From contig CAXTBN010000007.1 in assembly GCA_964242895.1 (NCBI GenBank), positions 1 through 64,000 of the forward strand: a DNA stretch of 64,000 nucleotides, written 5' to 3'. Position numbers and translations under genes: made by a program. The stretch comes from JASLDZ01 sp964242895 (GTDB taxonomy: Bacteria > Pseudomonadota > Alphaproteobacteria > Caulobacterales > Caulobacteraceae). The notes beneath the pieces are model-generated. The model saw nothing but the letters and a program-made list of their open reading frames with translations. It ran no database searches and was not told the origin of the DNA. The number at the start of each line of letters is the position of its first letter. Within the stretch, counting starts at the first letter, position 1. This document shows positions 44,924 through 54,029 of the stretch, in pieces.

Positions 44924-47023
44924 ATGGGCGACAAGCGCAAGCCGCTGATCCTGAGGCTGGACCCGCTGGAGCCGACCGACTCCGAGCCTCTCTCCGAGGC
45001 GCCCGCCGCGGCTGAGCCCGCGGCTACCGCGCTTCCGTCTGCTCTCAAAGCCGCCAACGCGTCCGAAGCTCCCCCTGCTCCGGTCGAGGAGGGCTCGCGC
45101 GTGGCGGCCGTGGCCGCGCGCCGCCGCCGCCGCGCGGTGGAGACGCCCGCCGAGCCGCCGCGTGAGGCCGCCGCGCCCGTCGCCGCGCCGGTGCGGGGCG
45201 AGGCCGGTCCGGCCCTTGCGCGCTGGGCCTATCCCCTGGCGGCGGTGGGGGCGGCCCTGTGGGCGGGGTGCCTGGTCACCTTCGTGGTCGGCTACGAGCG
45301 CGGCGCGGCGGGCTTCTCCTTCGCGCCCCTGCGCTGGGCGGTGGCCGCGCTGCTGGCGCTCCTGCCCGCCGCCCTGATGCTCCTGTTCGGCTACGTGGTG
45401 CGCCAGAGCGCCCGGCTGGCGGACGCCTCGCGCCGCGCGGCCGCCCTCGCCGACGCCCTGGCCGGACCCGCCGCCCTGGCGGGCGCCCAGGCCCACGGCG
45501 TGGTCGGGGCCGTGCGCGAGGAGATCGCCCGCGCCCAGGCCGCCGCCGACGAGGCCGCCCGCCGCATGGCCGCGCTCGGCGACTCCCTCGCGGAGGAGAC
45601 CCGGCGCGTGTCGGAAGCCGCGGTGCAGGCCGAGCGCGCCGCCTCGCGCCTCGGCGGCCGCCTGCAGGGCGAGCGCGCGGAGCTGGCGAGCCTGTCCGGA
45701 ACCCTCGACGCCCAGCTGGCCTCGGTCTCGGAGGGAGCCGCGCGCCATGCCCGCCTCGCCGCGGAGGCCAGCGACCTGGCGCAGGCCAACCTTCACGAGG
45801 CGCAGGCCGCCCTGGCCGCCCGCACCGCCGACCTTGTCGCCGCCGCCGGCGAGGCCGCGCGCGCGTCGGACGCCGCCGGCGGCGAGCTGGGACGCAACGG
45901 CGAGCGGCTGCAGCGGCTGGCGGAGTCCCTCGGCCGCGAGCAGGCGCAGTGGGCCGCCACCGCCCAGGCGCTGCTCGCCGACCAGGACGACCTCGCCGCC
46001 CGGCTCGAGACCGAGCGCGCCCGCTTCACCGACGCCGCCGTCGACGCGCGAGGCGCGGCCGGGGAGCTGCAGCAGGCCGCGACGGGCGGGGCGGAGTCCC
46101 TGCGCCGCCTCGCCGCCGAGACGGACGCCGCCGCCGAGGCCTCCCGCCGTCGCGTGGAGGGTCTGGCCGAGGCGGCGTTCTCCGCGGGCCAGCGCGCGGA
46201 TCAGGCGTTCGAGTCCCGCCTCGCCGCCGCGCGGCGCGCCCTGGAAGAGCAGGCCGCCCAGGTCGAGGAGGCCGGCCTGCGCTCGGCCGCCCGCGTCGAG
46301 GCCGGGGTCGAGGCGTTGCGCGCGGCGACCGCCCGCGCCGAGGCGTCCGCCGCGCCCGCTCCGCCGCGCGCCGCCGAGCCCCCGTCGCCCACGCCCGCTC
46401 CGCGCACGGACACCGCCGCGCCGATCATCCTGACCCGCGCCGACGCCGCGCCGCCCTCCCCCGCCGAACCGGCCGCCTCCGCCACGCCGCCGGAGCCGAT
46501 CGCCCGCGAGGAGCCGACCCCGCTCCGCCCGCGCCTGCAACTCGCGGCGGCCGACGAGGAGCTGTTCACCGCCCCCGCCGCGCCCGAGACGCCGGCGGGC
46601 GAGGACTGGAGCTGGAAGGACCTGCTCACCGCCATCGACGACCCCCAGCCGCTCGACGACGACGCCCTGGCCGAGCGCATGATCGGCGAGATCGAGGCCA
46701 TGGGCGTCGACCCCGGCGCGCTCCTGCCGCGTGCGCGCATCGACGAGATCGCCCGCGCCGTGGACGCCGGTGACGACGGCCGGGCGCGCGAGGCCGTGCG
46801 CCGCCTCGCCCCCGCCGCCGTGCGCCGCCTGTCGCGCCGCGTGCTCACCGACAAGGTGCTGCGCGGGCAGGCCGACCTCTACCGCCGCCGCTACGGCGAC
46901 CTGGTGCGCGAGGAGCGGCGCCGGCACGGCGGGGACGGCGACGACGCGGTCTCGGCGCTCCTCGGCTCGGACCCGGGCCGCGCCTTCCTCCTGCTCGACG
47001 CGGCGGTCGGCGACCTGCATTGA
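44924..47023 (+). CDS. TipN-like polarity protein: two membrane helices and a long coiled coil
   Basis: This 699-residue protein has a proline/alanine-rich cytoplasmic N-terminus with a basic patch (ARRRRRAV). Two membrane helices follow (about 103-124 and 137-159), and then a long alanine-rich coiled coil (160-480). A proline-rich hinge leads to a conserved C-terminal helical domain ending ALLGSDPGRAFLLLDAAVGDL. The architecture matches TipN of Caulobacter crescentus, which marks the new pole, recruits flagellar factors and affects chromosome segregation. Caulobacter TipN is longer, about 880 residues, so the coiled coil is shorter here. The identity is inferred from architecture and lineage; a plain hypothetical coiled-coil protein is the alternative. 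Confidence 0.7.
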   Translation: MGDKRKPLILRLDPLEPTDSEPLSEAPAAAEPAATALPSALKAANASEAPPAPVEEGSRVAAVAARRRRRAVETPAEPPREAAAPVAAPVRGEAGPALARWAYPLAAVGAALWAGCLVTFVVGYERGAAGFSFAPLRWAVAALLALLPAALMLLFGYVVRQSARLADASRRAAALADALAGPAALAGAQAHGVVGAVREEIARAQAAADEAARRMAALGDSLAEETRRVSEAAVQAERAASRLGGRLQGERAELASLSGTLDAQLASVSEGAARHARLAAEASDLAQANLHEAQAALAARTADLVAAAGEAARASDAAGGELGRNGERLQRLAESLGREQAQWAATAQALLADQDDLAARLETERARFTDAAVDARGAAGELQQAATGGAESLRRLAAETDAAAEASRRRVEGLAEAAFSAGQRADQAFESRLAAARRALEEQAAQVEEAGLRSAARVEAGVEALRAATARAEASAAPAPPRAAEPPSPTPAPRTDTAAPIILTRADAAPPSPAEPAASATPPEPIAREEPTPLRPRLQLAAADEELFTAPAAPETPAGEDWSWKDLLTAIDDPQPLDDDALAERMIGEIEAMGVDPGALLPRARIDEIARAVDAGDDGRAREAVRRLAPAAVRRLSRRVLTDKVLRGQADLYRRRYGDLVREERRRHGGDGDDAVSALLGSDPGRAFLLLDAAVGDLH

Positions 47024-48000
47024 CCCGGCTGAGCTTGCGCGAGGAGCGCTGGCCGCTCGCCGCGGCGTTCGTGATCGCGCGCGGGGCCAAGACCGAGGCG
47101 CGCGTGGTGGTCGCCGAGCTGGAGCGCGACGGCGTCCGCGGCCGCGGCGAGGCCGTGCCCTACGCCCGCTACGGCGAGACCGTCGAGGGCGTGCTCGCCG
47201 CCGCGGAGAGCGTGCGCGGCGCCGTGGAGGCGGGCTGCGGACGCGAGAGGCTGGCTGAGCTCCTACCGCCCGGCGCGGCGCGCAACGCTCTGGACTGCGC
47301 CCTCTGGGACCTGGAGGCCAAGGCCGCCGGCGTGCGCGCCTGGGAGCTGGCCGGCCGCGCCCGGCTCGACCCGGTGAAGACGGCCTACACCCTCAGCCTG
47401 GGCGAGCCCGCCGGCATGGCCGAGGCCGCCCACGCCAACGCCCGGCGCCCGCTGCTCAAGCTCAAGATCGGCGGCGGCGACGATCTCGACCGGGTGGCCG
47501 CCGTGCGCGAGGCCGCACCGAAGACGCGGCTGATCGTGGACGGCAACGAAGGGCTCTCCTTCGACGACCTGCGCCGGCTCGCGCCCGAGTTCGCGCGCCT
47601 GCGCGTCTCGCTGATCGAGCAGCCCCTGCCCGTCGCGGACGACGCCGCGCTGGAGGGCTGGAAGAGCCCCGTGCCCCTCTGCGCCGACGAGAGCCTGCAC
47701 ACGCGCGCCGAGCTCGACGCCTGCGCGCGCCGCTACGCCTGCGTGAACATCAAACTCGACAAGACCGGCGGGCTGACCGAGGCGCTGGCGCTGGATCGCG
47801 AGGCCCGCGCGCGCGGGCTGGAGGTGATGGCCGGCTGCATGGTGGCCACCTCGCTCGCCATGGCCCCGGCGCTGCTGGTGGCGCAGGGCGCGGCCTTCGT
47901 GGACCTGGACGGCCCGCTGCTGCTGGCGCGCGACCGCGAGCCGGGGCTCGTGTTCCAGGGCTCGATGATCGAGCCGCCCGTGCGGGAGCTGTGGGGATGA
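47020..48000 (+). CDS. L-Ala-D/L-Glu-type dipeptide epimerase (enolase superfamily)
   Basis: This 326-residue enzyme is of the muconate-lactonising/enolase superfamily. The catalytic lysine pair is in LLKLKIGGGDD, metal ligands are in LIVDGNEG, LIEQPLP and LCADES, and the second-side lysine is in CVNIKLDKTGG. It epimerises L-Ala-L/D-Glu dipeptides released from peptidoglycan, allowing murein-peptide reuse. It begins with a TTG at 47020 that overlaps the TipN-like stop (TTGA), a rare start with tight coupling. Confidence 0.88.
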   Translation: MTRLSLREERWPLAAAFVIARGAKTEARVVVAELERDGVRGRGEAVPYARYGETVEGVLAAAESVRGAVEAGCGRERLAELLPPGAARNALDCALWDLEAKAAGVRAWELAGRARLDPVKTAYTLSLGEPAGMAEAAHANARRPLLKLKIGGGDDLDRVAAVREAAPKTRLIVDGNEGLSFDDLRRLAPEFARLRVSLIEQPLPVADDAALEGWKSPVPLCADESLHTRAELDACARRYACVNIKLDKTGGLTEALALDREARARGLEVMAGCMVATSLAMAPALLVAQGAAFVDLDGPLLLARDREPGLVFQGSMIEPPVRELWG

Positions 48001-48374
48001 TCGCGGGTGGACGCGCGTGGCTGCTTCTGGCGGCGGTGAACGGGCTGATGGCGGTGGCGGCGGGCGCGTTCGGCGCGCACGGCGTCTCCGACCCGCAGGT
48101 GAAGGAGTGGCTGCGGACGGGCGCGTCGTACCAATTGGCGCACGCGGTGGCGGGCTTGGTCGCCTGGGCGCTCCTGCCCCGTCTGGCGGGCGCGGGGGCG
48201 GCGGGGTGGCTGTTCGGCGTGGGCGCGCTGGTGTTCGGCGGCTCGCTCTACGCCCTGGCTCTGACCGGCGCGCACCTTTGGGGCGCGGTGACGCCCTTGG
48301 GCGGCCTGCTGCTCATGGCGGGGTGGGCCGTGCTGATCTGGAGCGCAGCCCGGGGCGCCGGCCCGGCGACCTGA
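47997..48374 (+). CDS. DUF423 membrane protein
   Basis: This 125-residue four-helix inner-membrane protein has the DUF423 (YgdD) signature VAAGAFGAHGVSDPQV and SYQLAHAVAGLVAWALL. The ATG at 47997 overlaps the epimerase stop (ATGA), so it ends a three-gene unit TipN-like, epimerase, DUF423. No function is known. It is convergent with the large flagellar-locus TPR gene, 12 bp apart. Confidence 0.85.
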   Translation: MIAGGRAWLLLAAVNGLMAVAAGAFGAHGVSDPQVKEWLRTGASYQLAHAVAGLVAWALLPRLAGAGAAGWLFGVGALVFGGSLYALALTGAHLWGAVTPLGGLLLMAGWAVLIWSAARGAGPAT

Positions 48375-48386
48375 TGCGGCCGGTCG

Positions 48387-51272
48387 TCAGGCGCGCTTGG
48401 GCGCCGGCGGTCCTTGGCGCGTGGGGGCCGAAGCTTTCGTGACGGGCGGAGCAGCGGCCGGAGTCCTGTCCGCCTCGCGGAAGCGCGCCTTCATGCGGTC
48501 GACCCAGCCGGCGAAAGCGCCCGCGTCGCTCTGCGTCTGCGCCAGGGCCGCGCCCAGCCCCTCGCCCGGCGTCGCGCTGCTCAGTCCCGCGAGCGCCACG
48601 CGCAGGGCGTCGGGCTGGCCGGAGCGCTCGGCCAGGACGGCATAGCGGCCGCGCAGGCGCCCCAGCGCGACATCGTCGCCCGCGAGGCTGTAGGCCGTGC
48701 CCGCGCGCAGCAGCATTGCGGCCTCCACCCCCCCCAGCGGCCGACCGTCGCGCCAGCGGTCGCCGAGCCGCGCCTCCGCCATGCGCCCGGCGGTCGCCCA
48801 GTCGTGACCGCGCCAGGCGGAGAGCGCCCGCAGCTCCACGGCGTCGGGTGAGGCGTCCTTGCCGAGCACCTCCAGGGCGTGCTCGGTCCGGCCGAGGTCC
48901 AGCAGAGCGCGCGCCTCCACCAGCCGGCGCTGCGCGGCGAGCGCGGGGGGCAGCAGCGTCGAGCGCGTGTCGTTTAGGGCGCCCAGGGCGTCCTCCGGCT
49001 TGCGCGCCATCAACTCGACCAGCGCCAGGTCGGTGGCCACCTGCGCGCGGCCCACGCCGTCCAGCCGGTTGTCGACCTGGTAGCGCAGGAGCTCGGCGGC
49101 CTGATCCAGCAAATCCACGTCGACGAGTCGGCGGACCAGCCGGCGCACCATCACGTCACCGTCGACGCCGATGGGGGTCAACTCCTTGAAATCGAAGAAC
49201 AGGGCCAGCGCCTGGATCGGCTGCAGCCCGTCGGCGCGGCCGTCCAGGAACAGCGCCTTGAACGCCGCCTGCAGGTCGGCCTGCAGGTCGGCGGCGGCCG
49301 GCGAGGTGGGCGAGCGCCCGCCCGCCGAGCGCAGTACGGTCAGCGCCTCGCGATAGCGGCCGGCGTCGAGGTCGAGCCGAGCCAGGGTGCGCACCGTCTC
49401 CAGCTCCGTCGCGTCGCCGCGCCAGCGGTAGCGCAGCGGCTCGAGGACGGCCGCCGCCTGCCCCGGCGTGAGCGCGCCCGCCTGCAGGCGCAGCTGCACC
49501 GCGTGGAGCAGCGCGGGGGCGGCCACCGCGTCGAGGGGCGAGCGTCCCGCCGCGTCGTACGATCGCAGCGCCCCATCGCGGTCGCCCGCGGCCTCCGCTA
49601 CGCGCCCCGCGGTCAGCTCCAGCCCGTCCGCCTCCTCCGGCTCAAGCCCGCCGGAGGGCGCAGCGGCGAGCGCCTGGCGGGCGAGCGTCAGGTCGCCGCC
49701 CGCCGCGACGGCCTCGGCCCAGGCGCGGGCGAAGCGGGCGCGCCACTTGGGCGCGAACGCGGCCAGCGCCGGGCGTCCGGCGGCGAACTGCGCACGTGCG
49801 CCGGCCATGTCGCCCGAACGCCAGGCCACGTAGCCGCGCCAGAGCGAAGAGGCCGGGTCGTCGGCGGTGACGGGCGTGGAGAAGTCCGCCTGGGCGTCGG
49901 CCCAGCGGCCCGACATGGCGCGCGCAGCCCCCCGCAGGCCACGGAACTCGGGGTCGACCGCCAGGCGCGCGTCGGCGCGCACCAGGCCGTTCAGCACGCC
50001 GATGGCCTCAAAGCCCAGCTCCGACCCGACCAGGAAGCGCGCCAGCCCCATGCGGGCGGCCGTCGAGGCGCCCCGCCCGGCCCCGCTCTCCGCCGCGGCG
50101 CGCGCCAACAGGTCGTCGTAGCGCGCCGTCCAGCCGCCCGCGCCCGTGCGGCCCCAGGCGGCGAAGTCGACGAAGCCGGGCGCGGCGGCCGCGGCAGGCA
50201 GCTCCTGCGGCGAGGCGGCCCGCGCCGTCGCCTGCGCGCCGGGGGGCGACAGGGCGAGGCCGCGGGGCCGGCCGATGCGCACCAGATCGCCTTCGGCCTC
50301 AACCTGCAGGTCGTCGGCGACGGCGCGCACCGCGAGTCCCTGGGCGGAGGGCAGGAGCTCGGCCCCGACCACGGCATGGGCGTCCACCAGCCCCTTCGCG
50401 GGCGGCAGCGCGGGCACGGCGGCGATGCGGTCGCCCACCGCCGGATCTGTCAGCCAAAGCACGCCGCGCGCGCCGGCCACGTGGGCGCTCAGCGCGGGCG
50501 CGCCGGCCTCGTCCTGCTGCAGGCTCACCTGCTCGGGCCCGGCGCCGGGGGCGGGGCCGAGCGTCACGATCCACGTCGCACCGTCGGCGGAGGCCGAGAC
50601 GGGCGCGGATGGCGGCGAGGCGATCCGCACCCCGCTCCAGCCCGGGCCGGAGATGGCCTCCACCTTGCGCGCCAGCGGCAGGCCGTGCGGGGCGGCGGCG
50701 AGGTCGAAGTGCGCGGCGGCGTCGAACACGACCCACACGGCGTCTCCGCGACGGAACACGGCGGCCGCGGGCGGCGCGCGCCAGGGGAAGCGCAGGCGCA
50801 GGGCGGCCCCGTCCTGCGCCGCGGCCACGCGCACGACGCCGTCGGCGGGGCGCGGGTCCGCGCCCGGAGTGGTGATCGAGGAAGCCGCGCCCGCGGACGC
50901 CGGCGCAAAGTTGATCCAGGTCGCGCCGTCGGCCCAGCCGCTGCGCACCTCGGCGTCGGCGGCGGGCGTCAGCCGCAGTTCGACCGCGCCGCCGTCCGTG
51001 CGCAGCTCGGCCTTGGCGACATGCGGCGGCGGGTCGACGTGCAGCCGCGCCATGTCGGGCGCCCCCGCCTTCGCGAAGCGCACCACCAGGTCGCGCCCGT
51101 CGCGCCGCACGGAGGTCGGCTTCGCGCCGTGCAGCTCGATGCGCGAGAAGCCGTCGGCGCGCCCGACCTTCACCTCGACCGTCGACGCCGCGGAGGCGAG
51201 CGCCGGCTGCAGCGCGAGCGCCAGGGCGACGGCGAGCGACGGCGCGGCGCGGAGCGGGCGGAGGGGAAGCAC
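48387..51272 (-). CDS. Large exported TPR-rich protein of the flagellar locus
   Basis: This protein of about 961 residues begins with a probable signal peptide (SLAVALALALQPALASA) from a GTG at 51272. The N-terminal third is beta-rich (STVEVKVGRADGFSRIELHG, AKPTSVRRDGRDLVVRFAK), resembling an AMIN-like domain. The remainder is an array of helical repeats of TPR type (ARMGLARFLVGSELGFEAIGVL, RAMSGRWADAQADF, LARLDLDAGRYREALTVLRSA). It would work in the periplasm or at the outer membrane. It lies 78 bp downstream of motE in the fliL-fliM unit, so it may assist flagellar or motor assembly. The start is uncertain, as no strong ribosome-binding site is seen. Function unknown. Confidence 0.75.
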   Translation of the reverse strand: MLPLRPLRAAPSLAVALALALQPALASAASTVEVKVGRADGFSRIELHGAKPTSVRRDGRDLVVRFAKAGAPDMARLHVDPPPHVAKAELRTDGGAVELRLTPAADAEVRSGWADGATWINFAPASAGAASSITTPGADPRPADGVVRVAAAQDGAALRLRFPWRAPPAAAVFRRGDAVWVVFDAAAHFDLAAAPHGLPLARKVEAISGPGWSGVRIASPPSAPVSASADGATWIVTLGPAPGAGPEQVSLQQDEAGAPALSAHVAGARGVLWLTDPAVGDRIAAVPALPPAKGLVDAHAVVGAELLPSAQGLAVRAVADDLQVEAEGDLVRIGRPRGLALSPPGAQATARAASPQELPAAAAAPGFVDFAAWGRTGAGGWTARYDDLLARAAAESGAGRGASTAARMGLARFLVGSELGFEAIGVLNGLVRADARLAVDPEFRGLRGAARAMSGRWADAQADFSTPVTADDPASSLWRGYVAWRSGDMAGARAQFAAGRPALAAFAPKWRARFARAWAEAVAAGGDLTLARQALAAAPSGGLEPEEADGLELTAGRVAEAAGDRDGALRSYDAAGRSPLDAVAAPALLHAVQLRLQAGALTPGQAAAVLEPLRYRWRGDATELETVRTLARLDLDAGRYREALTVLRSAGGRSPTSPAAADLQADLQAAFKALFLDGRADGLQPIQALALFFDFKELTPIGVDGDVMVRRLVRRLVDVDLLDQAAELLRYQVDNRLDGVGRAQVATDLALVELMARKPEDALGALNDTRSTLLPPALAAQRRLVEARALLDLGRTEHALEVLGKDASPDAVELRALSAWRGHDWATAGRMAEARLGDRWRDGRPLGGVEAAMLLRAGTAYSLAGDDVALGRLRGRYAVLAERSGQPDALRVALAGLSSATPGEGLGAALAQTQSDAGAFAGWVDRMKARFREADRTPAAAPPVTKASAPTRQGPPAPKRA

Positions 51273-51349
51273 CTCCGCACCCTGCCGCAGGGCGCTTGTG
51301 GCGAGGTTAACCGTGCCGCGGCCGGACGCCGCGGCGCGGAGCCTGGGCG

Positions 51350-52321
51350 TCACGCGGCGGGCTTGTCGGGAGTCTTGGCCAGCGGGGCGGAGGCGGTCGA
51401 CGCGGGCTTGGGCGCGGCGGCCGTGGTCGCGGTGGGCGCCGGGGAGGACTCGACGCCTGCGGCGGCCTTTGACGGCCGGGTGCGACGGGGCGCTGCACGG
51501 GCCAGACGCTTGGGCGCAGGTGCGGCCTTCACCGGGGCGGAGCGCTCGGCCTTGCCCCCCTCGGCGTCCGTCGACGGCGCGGACGCGACCTGCGCGACGG
51601 CAGGCGGGGCCGCCTTGCCCTCCGGCGCGGCGGGGGGAGGCGCCTGGGCGGCGGCCACCTGCTCGCGCACGGCGGCGAAGCGGCGGGCGAGGTTCTCCGT
51701 CAGGCGCTTGGCCTCGACGTTGCCCATCCTGGGCAGGACGGCGGCCAGGACCGACGGCTTCATCTTGGCGGCGACGGGTACGCGCACGCGGTCGTCCAGC
51801 TGCGCCATCAGCGAGCCGGCCTCCGCGGGCTTCATCTTCTCGTACACGACCACCAGCCGGTCGACCTCCGCCTGGCTCTGCGCGTCGGCCTGACCGAGAA
51901 GCGCCTGGAGTTGGGCCTTGCCGGCGTCCAGCGCCTTGAGCTTGGCGTCGACCTTGACCTCGGCGGCGGCCAGCAGTTGCAGCTGGGCGTCCAGCGCCTG
52001 CTCGCGCGCGTCGAGCTGGCCGCGGCGCGCGGATAGGCTCTGGATCACGGACAGCTCGGCCGGTGACAGCCCCGCCTCGCGCGCCAGCTCCGCCGCGCCC
52101 GGCGCGCATACGGGTGGCGGCGGCTTCACCAGAGCCGTCGGGGGAGACGCGGTCGAGGGCGTTTGCGAGGCTCCCTTGGCGCGGGGAGCGGCCTCCTCGG
52201 CGTGGGCGGCCGCGGAGGGGAACAGGGCGCCGACGCCGCCGACGGCGTCCAGCGCCTTGAAGGCGAGCACGCCGCCGACGGCGACGGCGGCGAGCGGCAG
52301 GATGCGGGCGGGCGGGCTCAT
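51350..52321 (-). CDS. MotE-like MgtE-N-domain protein
   Basis: This 323-residue protein has one N-terminal hydrophobic segment (RILPLAAVAVGGVLAFKALDAVGGV), a coiled coil (LDAREQALDAQLQLLAAAEVK, about 120-165) and the motif VYEKMKPAEAGSLMAQLDD with VLAAVLPRMGNVEAKRLTENLA, the MgtE intracellular N-domain/MotE-type helical repeat. The C-terminal 110 residues are Ala/Pro/Lys-rich and disordered. MotE is a MotC chaperone in Rhizobium flagellar motors. The ATG at 52321 overlaps the DUF6468 gene stop. Position in the fliL-fliM unit supports a motility role. Confidence 0.8.
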   Translation of the reverse strand: MSPPARILPLAAVAVGGVLAFKALDAVGGVGALFPSAAAHAEEAAPRAKGASQTPSTASPPTALVKPPPPVCAPGAAELAREAGLSPAELSVIQSLSARRGQLDAREQALDAQLQLLAAAEVKVDAKLKALDAGKAQLQALLGQADAQSQAEVDRLVVVYEKMKPAEAGSLMAQLDDRVRVPVAAKMKPSVLAAVLPRMGNVEAKRLTENLARRFAAVREQVAAAQAPPPAAPEGKAAPPAVAQVASAPSTDAEGGKAERSAPVKAAPAPKRLARAAPRRTRPSKAAAGVESSPAPTATTAAAPKPASTASAPLAKTPDKPAA

Positions 52322-52962
52322 GCGCGGGCGCTTCGGCGGCGTGCGACGAAGCGGGCGAGCCGGTCGCCGCCCGCGGTGGCCGCCGGAGCGGTCGTGGGAC
52401 GGTCGTCGACCATCTCGGGCTGGACGGCGGGAGACGCCTGCGCCTCTACGACGCGCTCGGCGGCGCGCAGGGCGGCGGCGAGACCGCGTTCGGTCGGCTC
52501 GCGCGCCAGGACCGGGAAGGGGATCGGCTCGGCGGCGGCAGGGCGGGCGGCGGCTAAGGGCGCGTCGCGCACGGGAGACGGACGCGCCGCGGCCTCCTCC
52601 ACGCTGCGGGCGGCGACCTGTGCGCGGCGGCCGGCGGCGTCGGCGGCGCGGACGCCCTCCTCCAGCCGTGCGACGGCGGCGGCCGCCTCCTCGCCCGCAC
52701 GGTCCAGGCGCGGCACGAGGCCGCGCGCCGTCTCGATGCGCGCCAGCAGCGCGTCGTGGGCCTCCTCCGTGGCGCTGCGCAGCGCCTGCAGGCCGGTCTC
52801 CGCGCGAGCCGCCGCGGCGTCGAGTTCGCCCACGGCGCGCACGAACTGGCCCTGCCCCTCGCGCAGCAGCTTGAGCTTGCCGTTCAGCCTCACGCCCACG
52901 GCCACCGCGGTCAGCAGCAGCACGGCGAGGAGGCCGTCCATGGCCAGGGAGATCGGGTTCAC
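52318..52962 (-). CDS. DUF6468 protein of the flagellar operon
   Basis: This 214-residue protein has one N-terminal membrane helix (MDGLLAVLLLTAVAVGVRL) followed by LNGKLKLLREGQGQFVRAVGELDAAAARAETGL, the conserved core of DUF6468, which in alphaproteobacteria is usually next to fliM. A coiled coil and an Ala/Pro-rich tail follow. The GTG at 52962 overlaps the fliM stop (GTGA). It may be a motor-associated membrane protein; no experimental function is known to me. Confidence 0.78.
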   Translation of the reverse strand: MNPISLAMDGLLAVLLLTAVAVGVRLNGKLKLLREGQGQFVRAVGELDAAAARAETGLQALRSATEEAHDALLARIETARGLVPRLDRAGEEAAAAVARLEEGVRAADAAGRRAQVAARSVEEAAARPSPVRDAPLAAARPAAAEPIPFPVLAREPTERGLAAALRAAERVVEAQASPAVQPEMVDDRPTTAPAATAGGDRLARFVARRRSARA

Positions 52963-54029
52963 CGCGCGACTCCGGCGACGGCGATCCGGGCGGCGGGGGG
53001 CAGCGGCGCCTCCACGCGCACGGCGATCGCCTGGTTGGAGCGGCCCATGCGGCCGCGGGTGAGCGGCACCTGCCCGGCGCGCAGCTCCACGATGCTGTCC
53101 GGGCCGACGTTGAGCATCAGCGTGTCGCCCACCTTGAGGTCCAGCACGCGCGAGAGAGGCGCCTGCTGCTCGTCGAGCACCACCTGCACCTCCATGGTCG
53201 TGGACCACAGCTCGGTGGCCAGGTGGCTCTCCCAGATGTTGTCGCGCCCGAACTTCTCGCCGACGAACTGCTGGAGCAGCAGCTTCCGGATCGGCTCCAG
53301 CGTGGCGTAGGGCAGCAGCAGCTCGATGCGGCCGCCGCGGTCCTCCATGTCGACGCGCAGCTTGATCAGGATCGCGGCGTTGGCCGGCCGGGCGATGGCG
53401 GCGAAGCGCGGGTTGGTCTCCAGCCGGTCCAGGGTGAACTTGACCGGCTTCAGCGGCTCGAAGGCCGACTGCGCGTCCGTCAGCACCACCTCCACCATGC
53501 GCTGCACCAGGGCGCGCTCGATGGTGGTGTAGGGGCGGCCCTCGATCCGGATCGCCGCCGAGCCGCGCCGGCCGCCCAGGAGCACGTCGACGATGGAGTA
53601 GATCAGGTTCGAGTCGACCGTCAGCAGGCCGTAGTTGTCCAGCTCCTCGGCGCGGAACACACTCAAGATCGCCGGCAGCGGGATGGAGTTCAGGTAGTCG
53701 CCGAAGCGGATGGACGACAGGCTCTCCAGGCTCACCTCGACGTTGTCGGAGGTGAAATTGCGCAGCGAGGTGGTCATCAGCCGCACCAGGCGGTCGAAAA
53801 CGATCTCAAGCATCGGCAGCCGCTCGTACGAGATCAGCCCCGAGTTGATGATCGCGCGGACGCCGGTCTGTTCGGAGACGACCTCGCCGACGCCGTCGAA
53901 GCCGAGCAGGCTGTCGATCTCGTCCTGGCTGAGGATGCGCTCGCCCGGCATCGGCATACCGCCGCCGCCCTCGCCGCCCCAGTCCAGGGCGTCGTCGGTT
54001 CCAGCGTCCTGGACGGCGGCGTCCGTCAT
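52959..54029 (-). CDS. fliM: Flagellar motor switch protein FliM
   Basis: This 356-residue C-ring protein has the N-terminal CheY-binding segment near ILSQDEIDSLLGF and the middle CheC-like domain with YERLPMLEIVFDRLVRLMTTSLRNFT (the conserved GGXG equivalent is reduced). The C-terminal FliN-like domain carries VLDLKVGDTLMLNVGPDSIVEL. It sets rotation direction of the flagellum. It starts at an ATG sharing a base with the fliL stop (TGATG). Confidence 0.97.
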   Translation of the reverse strand: MTDAAVQDAGTDDALDWGGEGGGGMPMPGERILSQDEIDSLLGFDGVGEVVSEQTGVRAIINSGLISYERLPMLEIVFDRLVRLMTTSLRNFTSDNVEVSLESLSSIRFGDYLNSIPLPAILSVFRAEELDNYGLLTVDSNLIYSIVDVLLGGRRGSAAIRIEGRPYTTIERALVQRMVEVVLTDAQSAFEPLKPVKFTLDRLETNPRFAAIARPANAAILIKLRVDMEDRGGRIELLLPYATLEPIRKLLLQQFVGEKFGRDNIWESHLATELWSTTMEVQVVLDEQQAPLSRVLDLKVGDTLMLNVGPDSIVELRAGQVPLTRGRMGRSNQAIAVRVEAPLPPAARIAVAGVAR

